Source of the DNA: Candidatus Omnitrophota bacterium
GTDB lineage: Bacteria; Omnitrophota; Gorgyraeia; Duberdicusellales; 4484-171
NCBI GenBank assembly: GCA_023228195.1
Contig: JALOBR010000018.1
Location: 1 to 17,626, forward strand
DNA length: 17,626 nt
Direction of reading: 5' to 3'
The notes under the pieces are model-generated. The model had not been told where the DNA came from. It did no database searches and saw only the letters and a list, made by a program, of their open reading frames with translations. The position numbers were made by a program, and so were the translations under genes. Of the stretch, positions 12,983 to 17,626 are shown one piece after another (within the stretch, counting starts at the first letter, position 1; each line of letters begins with the position of its first letter).

Positions 12983-13114
12983 AAAAAACCAAACAAGGCA
13001 ACTCTTTACAGAAAGTTACCTTTATATTTATTAGAGTTTATCCATATCTTGCGCCCAAATAACCAGTTTTTATTTTATCTCTGAATTAAAGATTTGCAAT
13101 AATGAAAACAGGTG

Positions 13115-13978
13115 TTAGTTATCGGCAGACGGTCGGGCCCTGCTCACTGAATATTCTAAAAGCTCTTTCCAGTGTTTAACCCAACCTTTTGAATGGGTGG
13201 CGCCTTTAACTACTGTTATGCGGGAATAATCTTTATCGCCCATACGTTTTACAAAATTTTCAGAGACAGAATAAGGCACAATTGTATCTTTTAAGCCGAT
13301 AAAATGGCGCTGAGGCAGGTCTTTTAAATTTTGCGCGAAATTAATTGGGTTAAGCGAGCCGGAAAGCTGGCTTACGTTATGGTATTTACTTACTGCTTCA
13401 ATATCAAGATTACCTGCAATAGTACGCAAAGAAATGATATCGTTTCTTCGCGCGGCAATTAAAACAGCCGCGGCTCCTCCACCTGAATAACCGATTAAAT
13501 TAATCTTATCCGTTTTGGCTAAATCAGCGAGCTCGCCTATCGCCTCGTTCATAGAAGCTATTACTTCCTCTGAAAAACGTTTATCTGACCAATAGGCAGG
13601 TTCAACCTCTGGAGTGCTCTTTTCGCTATATTGCCCCGGCCGCGCGAGATAAGCGACGTTTGCACTTTCATCGATAGATGCAAGTTTTAAAACTAAAGGA
13701 ATTCTCGGCGTAGGATTATTTGATAGGCGACTGCGCGATATCCAGGCATTGCCATCACCTTCAATGTAAATATTTACCGGATCGCCGGGCTTTGTAAAAC
13801 GGTAAAAGCCAGTAAGAACAAAATATTTTGTTCTTAGGTGTGCTTTTTCAAAATTAGCTGATTTAGCAATTTTGTGATAGCTTAAATCTTTGTCGACCAA
13901 TGTTGCAACCGCAATGCAGCCTGACAATAACGGCAGGAACAGTAAAATAGCAAGATACGTTCTATGTTTAATACCCAT
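13115..13978 (-). CDS. Alpha/beta-hydrolase lipoprotein
   Basis: This 287-aa secreted protein has a lipoprotein signal peptide with lipobox Leu-Ser-Gly-Cys21; Ile at +2 fits outer-membrane sorting under E. coli rules. The mature part looks like an alpha/beta hydrolase: Tyr-Ile-Glu-Gly-Asp-Gly (71-76, oxyanion region), the nucleophile elbow Gly-Tyr-Ser165-Gly-Gly-Gly, Asp231 after a beta-strand, and His262 in Ala-Thr-His-Ser. Ser165-Asp231-His262 is the likely triad. Such proteins are esterases, lipases or peptidases; the substrate cannot be told. It follows the autotransporter by 48 nt. CATAAT ends 8 nt before the ATG and there is no SD, so its own near-leaderless promoter is possible. Confidence 0.78.
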   Translation of the reverse strand: MGIKHRTYLAILLFLPLLSGCIAVATLVDKDLSYHKIAKSANFEKAHLRTKYFVLTGFYRFTKPGDPVNIYIEGDGNAWISRSRLSNNPTPRIPLVLKLASIDESANVAYLARPGQYSEKSTPEVEPAYWSDKRFSEEVIASMNEAIGELADLAKTDKINLIGYSGGGAAAVLIAARRNDIISLRTIAGNLDIEAVSKYHNVSQLSGSLNPINFAQNLKDLPQRHFIGLKDTIVPYSVSENFVKRMGDKDYSRITVVKGATHSKGWVKHWKELLEYSVSRARPSADN

Positions 13979-13986
13979 ATTTCATG

Positions 13987-13992
13987 ATTATG
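13987..13992 (-). promoter_or_regulatory. -10-like box immediately before the lipoprotein gene
   Basis: CATAAT on the minus strand (5 of 6 to consensus) ends exactly 8 nt before the ATG, the same distance as at 9864 and 16891. No good -35 is seen at 16-18 bp, so support rests on the repeated geometry. Confidence 0.3.
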
Positions 13993-14026
13993 CTTATGCG
14001 GGGCAGCAAAATTACTTTATTATTTC

Positions 14027-16891
14027 TTAAAAATCGTATCTGACATTGACCCTTCCGGAATGGCTGTAAAAATCTGATTTTCCTTCAAAATCGTAGCCAA
14101 ATGAAAGGCTGATATTTTGTTTGGCAAGCAGGGTTAGTTTTAATCCAAGGTTATAACTGCTTTTGGCAGGGCTAAACCCGTCTGTTGCAAAAGATGCTCC
14201 GCCGCCGGTAAAAGTTGAGGTTGCCTGTTGGGCCTCACCTAAAAACTCATAAAGCCATTTTGCGTGAAATTCAGGAATAAAAGTGCAGTCGTTAACTACA
14301 ATGGGGTAGGCTAATTTTGCGCCAAGTCCTGATTGTAAAAAATCATAATCCTGGGCGTCTATAGTCAAGTTTGCGTCTTCCGCGTCTTTTTCCGTATAAC
14401 CGTTTACATGCAGGTGCATATATTGAAATGAAGCAAGCGGCGTGATTTCAAAACCTTTACTTTTAAAAGCGTAACCCCCCTCAAAATAAGTTGAATATTG
14501 TTGTCCGCCGTAATCGCCCTTTGGCGTACGGTCAATTGAATTAAACATTATGCGCCGGGTTGAATCATACTGGTTGTAAGCAAAAGAAAAAATACCATCC
14601 ATATAAAAAGGGCCTTTAGCGTAATTTCCATACATACCAAACTGGTAGCTGTTGACATCCGTGCGCGTGCTGTTATCTTTTGATCTTATTCTGTCGTTGG
14701 CATAACCTGCGTTTAAACCGATGACAAAATTATCCAGGACGGCTCTGTCGTAGCCCAAAGAAGTACCCCACACGTTAGCATTATAACCGTTGCTTGTGCC
14801 GCGCGGATCCTGGTGCAAATAAGTATCGAAAGCTTCTGCCCACACGCCTGAAACCGGCTCCGGCTCATCACCCGTAGAGACGCCGGTAGTACCATTATTT
14901 GCCAAGGCGGTTAAGAAAGTGCCGATACGATTTACTATTGTATTTATAAATTGCCCTTGCGTTGCATAACCGGCCTCATTGACCGCATTATTTATGCCGG
15001 GGGCTAATTGGTTAGCGTTAGAGGCGCTGCCGGAAGAATCAAGCGCGCCGATTATTGCCGCCATATCACCGCTACCTGAATTTGCCAGGCCATCAAGAGT
15101 ATTACCCAAAGAGGAATTTCCGCTATTTTGCGAGTAATAAGAATTGTCGCGGGTTGCAATAAGATAAAGGTTGTTTCCTGTTTTTTGGGGAGCGAAACTA
15201 ACCATTGGTAGTGAAGTATTTTCCGAAACTGCAATCTTGGAAGCATCAGCGGTAAGAGTTGTCGCGCTGATGATAAGAAAACTTTCGTTATCGCGGACGT
15301 TTTCTACTCCGGGTAAAAGAGTTACGCCTAGAGTAGCTTTGTTATCGGTAATTGTAACTGTTTCAACATTAACCAGCTGCGCAGATGTAGCTGTGTCTCT
15401 ATCCAGTGAAAAATTAAGCGTAACATTGCCGTTTTCTCCGGTCAAATCAAGAGCATCACTTCCATCGCCCAAATCTATACTGCCGGTTACTTCTCCGCCT
15501 TTAAGGGTAACGGTATCGTCACTGGAAGCTAAAGTTGAAGTTAGAATAGCATAGCTCCCGCTGGAAATTACCCCACCCACATCATTAGTGACATCCGTAT
15601 CTCCTTGTTCAGCTTTAATTGCAATACCCGGGCTTGAGATAGTTCCGGAATTAGTAACCGTATTGTTTCCCGTTGCCGGTACCGGCACGCTGCTTCCGGA
15701 TTCCGCGTCAGTAATGCCCCTAAAAAGAACCGCGATGTTTGAAGTATTAGCAAGACCCCATTTATTAGAAGTTGCTCCGCTAATTTCGCCGCTATTATCC
15801 AGATCGTAGTTTAATGACCAGACTAAAATTCCCTGGCCGCCGGAAATTTTGCCGGTAGCGTCAATGATTATATCGTTATTATTTACCAAATTTGTTTTCA
15901 CTTTACTCTGGAAACGATGGCCTGCCCAAATAGTATCGCAGGAGCCATCGACCTGAAAACTGGCAAAACCATTTCCGTATTCTGAACCTGCGGTAGTACT
16001 AAGATTGGTGCCGTCGTTTTTGGTAAAAATATAGGCTTGAGTCGGATACATAGCATAGACAGTAACATTTGTCCCGCCCAGAATAATAAATTCACTCATT
16101 CCTTTTATCTGCGTATAATCAGAACTGCCATTGCCCCAAAAAAAGGTATAGCCTGTTTGCGTCCAGGGAAAAGTATTGCCGACAACAGCTGAATTGTACC
16201 AATTCGCATAATAAGCTTTAAAATTTGCCCAGGCAGCGTCACTCATGGCAGCGGGCTTTGTATCCGGAAAAGAAGCATTGGTACCGTAGTTACTTGCGGT
16301 ATGCGAATAAGTTTCTATATCAGGGTTGCGTACGGGACGCAACAAAGTACCGCCGTATTTTTCGTCACCGTCAGGAGATACCGCATACTCTAGTATTAAA
16401 TCGTGCCACCCGCTATTGTCCATTCCTAAACCGCGTTCAATGAGCTTAATAACATCCACACCGGTCAGAGACCCCTTATTGGTATCAACAAAATTAGTCA
16501 TATCGTTACCGATAGTAACCCAATCAGCTCTTTCAGTGGGATCTCCGTAAATTGTATAAGTCTGTCCGGCGTATTTCTTGCTGGGACTGGTATCAATCCA
16601 GCGGGATTGGTAAGCTGCGGTTCTCGTAATTATTTTTTTTCCGACGGCATCGCTATCATATTTAAGCCCGTATGCCGCATCGGTGCTTCCATCACCGGGG
16701 ATTGTGATGATTGTGCTGTCGCTCGCAGGCGGAATCCAGCTGGTGGGAGCAAGGCCAATCTGCACAGACATTGCTTTAGCCTCTTCATAATTAGGGCTAG
16801 TCTGGGCTAAAATAATAACCGGCGCGGCGGGAATAAATAGCAGTAAAAAAATACTGCGGGTAAAAAATCTAAAATGCTTAAGATAAAACAT
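14027..16891 (-). CDS. Autotransporter (type Va) with C-terminal beta-barrel
   Basis: This 954-aa protein has a signal peptide (about 1-30, ending Ile-Leu-Ala-Gln), a non-repetitive N-terminal region (about 35-335), a beta-helix-like region (about 336-580) rich in Gly, Ser, Thr and Asn with phrases such as Asn-Ser-Gly-Thr-Ile-Ser, a helical linker (about 585-675), and a 12-strand-type autotransporter barrel (about 681-954). The barrel starts at Gly-Val-Trp-Ala-Glu, contains Gly-Thr-Ser-Leu-Gly-Tyr-Asp, and ends Val-Arg-Tyr-Asp-Phe, the usual C-terminal aromatic signal. The barrel would export the passenger to the cell surface. No protease or lipase motif is evident in the passenger, so adhesion or a structural role is a guess. 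TATAAT lies 8 nt before the ATG. The lipoprotein gene follows after 48 nt. Confidence 0.88.
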   Translation of the reverse strand: MFYLKHFRFFTRSIFLLLFIPAAPVIILAQTSPNYEEAKAMSVQIGLAPTSWIPPASDSTIITIPGDGSTDAAYGLKYDSDAVGKKIITRTAAYQSRWIDTSPSKKYAGQTYTIYGDPTERADWVTIGNDMTNFVDTNKGSLTGVDVIKLIERGLGMDNSGWHDLILEYAVSPDGDEKYGGTLLRPVRNPDIETYSHTASNYGTNASFPDTKPAAMSDAAWANFKAYYANWYNSAVVGNTFPWTQTGYTFFWGNGSSDYTQIKGMSEFIILGGTNVTVYAMYPTQAYIFTKNDGTNLSTTAGSEYGNGFASFQVDGSCDTIWAGHRFQSKVKTNLVNNNDIIIDATGKISGGQGILVWSLNYDLDNSGEISGATSNKWGLANTSNIAVLFRGITDAESGSSVPVPATGNNTVTNSGTISSPGIAIKAEQGDTDVTNDVGGVISSGSYAILTSTLASSDDTVTLKGGEVTGSIDLGDGSDALDLTGENGNVTLNFSLDRDTATSAQLVNVETVTITDNKATLGVTLLPGVENVRDNESFLIISATTLTADASKIAVSENTSLPMVSFAPQKTGNNLYLIATRDNSYYSQNSGNSSLGNTLDGLANSGSGDMAAIIGALDSSGSASNANQLAPGINNAVNEAGYATQGQFINTIVNRIGTFLTALANNGTTGVSTGDEPEPVSGVWAEAFDTYLHQDPRGTSNGYNANVWGTSLGYDRAVLDNFVIGLNAGYANDRIRSKDNSTRTDVNSYQFGMYGNYAKGPFYMDGIFSFAYNQYDSTRRIMFNSIDRTPKGDYGGQQYSTYFEGGYAFKSKGFEITPLASFQYMHLHVNGYTEKDAEDANLTIDAQDYDFLQSGLGAKLAYPIVVNDCTFIPEFHAKWLYEFLGEAQQATSTFTGGGASFATDGFSPAKSSYNLGLKLTLLAKQNISLSFGYDFEGKSDFYSHSGRVNVRYDF

Positions 16892-16899
16892 TGTAACCT

Positions 16900-16927
16900 A
16901 TTATACCTTTCTTTACCGCAAACTCAA
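16900..16927 (-). promoter_or_regulatory. Promoter-like hexamers immediately before the autotransporter gene
   Basis: TATAAT (16900-16905, perfect) is preceded on the minus strand by TTGAGT (16922-16927, 4 of 6) with a 16-bp spacer. The -10 ends 8 nt before the ATG and no SD is present, so the transcript would be almost leaderless. Confidence 0.45.
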
Positions 16928-16981
16928 ATTTATTGCTAAAAGTATGTTGTGAACCGAAGAATTTTTCCCCTCAATCTCAGC

Positions 16982-17626
16982 CTAAGCCTTAACCTTTTCC
17001 CTAATTGCTTCTATCCTCTTTAAAACCGGCGGATGGCTGTAATCGAGAAAAACTTTTAGAGGGTGTGGAGTTAAATTAGAAAGGTTATCCACGGTTAGCT
17101 TCTTAAGGGCGGATATAAAGCTTTCCGGTTTCTTGTATGTTATTATTGCGAAATTATCCGCTTCATATTCGTGTTTTCTTGAAATTACGTTAGAAAATAT
17201 CGAAATAAATAAATTTATCGGGCTGTAAAGAAAACCGAAGAAAATCAAACTTGCATAGATTGAAAGATTTTGCATTTTAAATGCATCAAACAGCCCTTTA
17301 TTGTTTATAAAGAAAGAAAGGATAAAAAACATAATGCCGGTTGTAATAACGGATAAAACAATTCCTTTTACGAAATGTTTCTTTTTGTAATGGCCTATTT
17401 CATGGGCAAGAACGGATACAAGCTCGTCCGTCGTATGCTTTTGTATAAGAGTGTCAAAAAGAGCTATCCTTCTAAATTTCCCAAAGCCGGTAAAAAATGC
17501 GTTTGATTTTGTCGAGCGCTTCGAAGCATCCATTTTAAAAACTCCGGCTAAAGTAAATTTCTGCTCTCTTGCGTAATTTTCAATTGCGCCTTTTAACTCC
17601 CCATCCTCCAACGGTGTGTTTTTATT
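16982..17626 (-). CDS. Ste24-type M48 zinc metalloprotease, N-terminus outside the window
   Basis: The reading frame stays open to the window edge, so this is the C-terminal 214 codons of a protein usually about 400-430 aa. It shows the zinc motif His-Glu-Ile-Gly-His (17390-17404), the third ligand region His-Glu-Tyr-Glu-Ala-Asp, two hydrophobic segments between them, and the family end motif Ser-His-Pro-Pro-Val-Leu-Lys-Arg-Ile. Asn-Lys-Asn-Thr-Pro-Leu-Glu-Asp-Gly at the edge also fits Ste24/HtpX-like CAAX prenyl protease 1 homologues. In bacteria these membrane proteases are thought to act in membrane protein quality control. It ends 90 nt before the autotransporter start. No clear terminator is visible after its stop. 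Confidence 0.88.
   Translation of the reverse strand, partial: NKNTPLEDGELKGAIENYAREQKFTLAGVFKMDASKRSTKSNAFFTGFGKFRRIALFDTLIQKHTTDELVSVLAHEIGHYKKKHFVKGIVLSVITTGIMFFILSFFINNKGLFDAFKMQNLSIYASLIFFGFLYSPINLFISIFSNVISRKHEYEADNFAIITYKKPESFISALKKLTVDNLSNLTPHPLKVFLDYSHPPVLKRIEAIREKVKA

Noticed and set aside
12973..12996. TTG start eight codons upstream for the membrane protein
   Set aside because: The AGGAGGT sequence sits between it and the ATG at 12972, which is therefore the better start.
15171..15554. 127-codon plus-strand open frame inside the autotransporter gene
   Set aside because: Its Ser/Val/Thr-rich product mirrors the repetitive passenger on the other strand; no start signal or homology is visible.

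Overview
The window holds a Gram-negative-type chromosome segment. The evidence is an autotransporter with a beta-barrel, a second TPR/beta-barrel protein ending in Phe, and a lipoprotein with a clear lipobox. Base composition is moderately AT-rich. The gene mix and protein style remind me of uncultivated phyla such as Omnitrophota, but this is an impression and not a proof. Except for a gene tail at the extreme left edge, every gene lies on the minus strand, so the window reads biologically from right to left.

Right part (about 12.3-17.6 kb, minus strand): a Ste24-type M48 membrane protease cut by the window edge, an autotransporter of 954 aa, an alpha/beta-hydrolase lipoprotein, and an unrecognised polytopic membrane protein. 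Middle (about 9.97-12.3 kb): a 79-codon C-terminal remnant of a ClC chloride channel, a CstA-family carbon starvation/peptide transporter, and a small GemA (phage Mu gp16, DUF1018) homologue placed 11 nt behind cstA.

Left part (about 0.26-9.86 kb, minus strand): a coherent exopolysaccharide locus. Its order is: TPR plus beta-barrel outer-membrane export protein; a complex repeat region; a BcsA-like family 2 glycosyltransferase with a C-terminal PilZ-like domain; two tiny helical genes (pair 2); a single-domain response regulator; a CHASE-PAS-PAS histidine kinase; a second single-domain response regulator; a GH26-type glycoside hydrolase; and two more tiny helical genes (pair 1). The glycosyltransferase would polymerise and extrude a beta-linked glycan. 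The TPR/barrel protein would carry it across the outer membrane, and the anchored GH26 enzyme would trim it in the periplasm, as BcsA, BcsC and BcsZ do for cellulose. No BcsB homologue and no diguanylate cyclase are present in the window.

The most unusual feature is the duplicated two-gene cassette. Each copy is a 79-codon gene followed by a 71- or 63-codon gene, overlapping by exactly 11 nt in both copies. Pair 1 carries half-ferritin metal-ligand patterns (E-x6-Y plus ExxH or a variant). Pair 2 aligns without gaps over the shared length but has lost most of those residues. I read this as a split ferritin-like four-helix bundle, with one metal-binding and one degenerate version, built into a polysaccharide operon next to a two-component system.

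Other notable signals are -10-like hexamers only 8-11 nt before the start codons of four genes that lack a Shine-Dalgarno sequence (possible leaderless mRNAs), a 28-bp perfect inverted repeat that includes a stop codon, and an imperfect direct repeat bracketing the polysaccharide locus. I see no tRNA, rRNA, CRISPR, transposase gene or replication origin.
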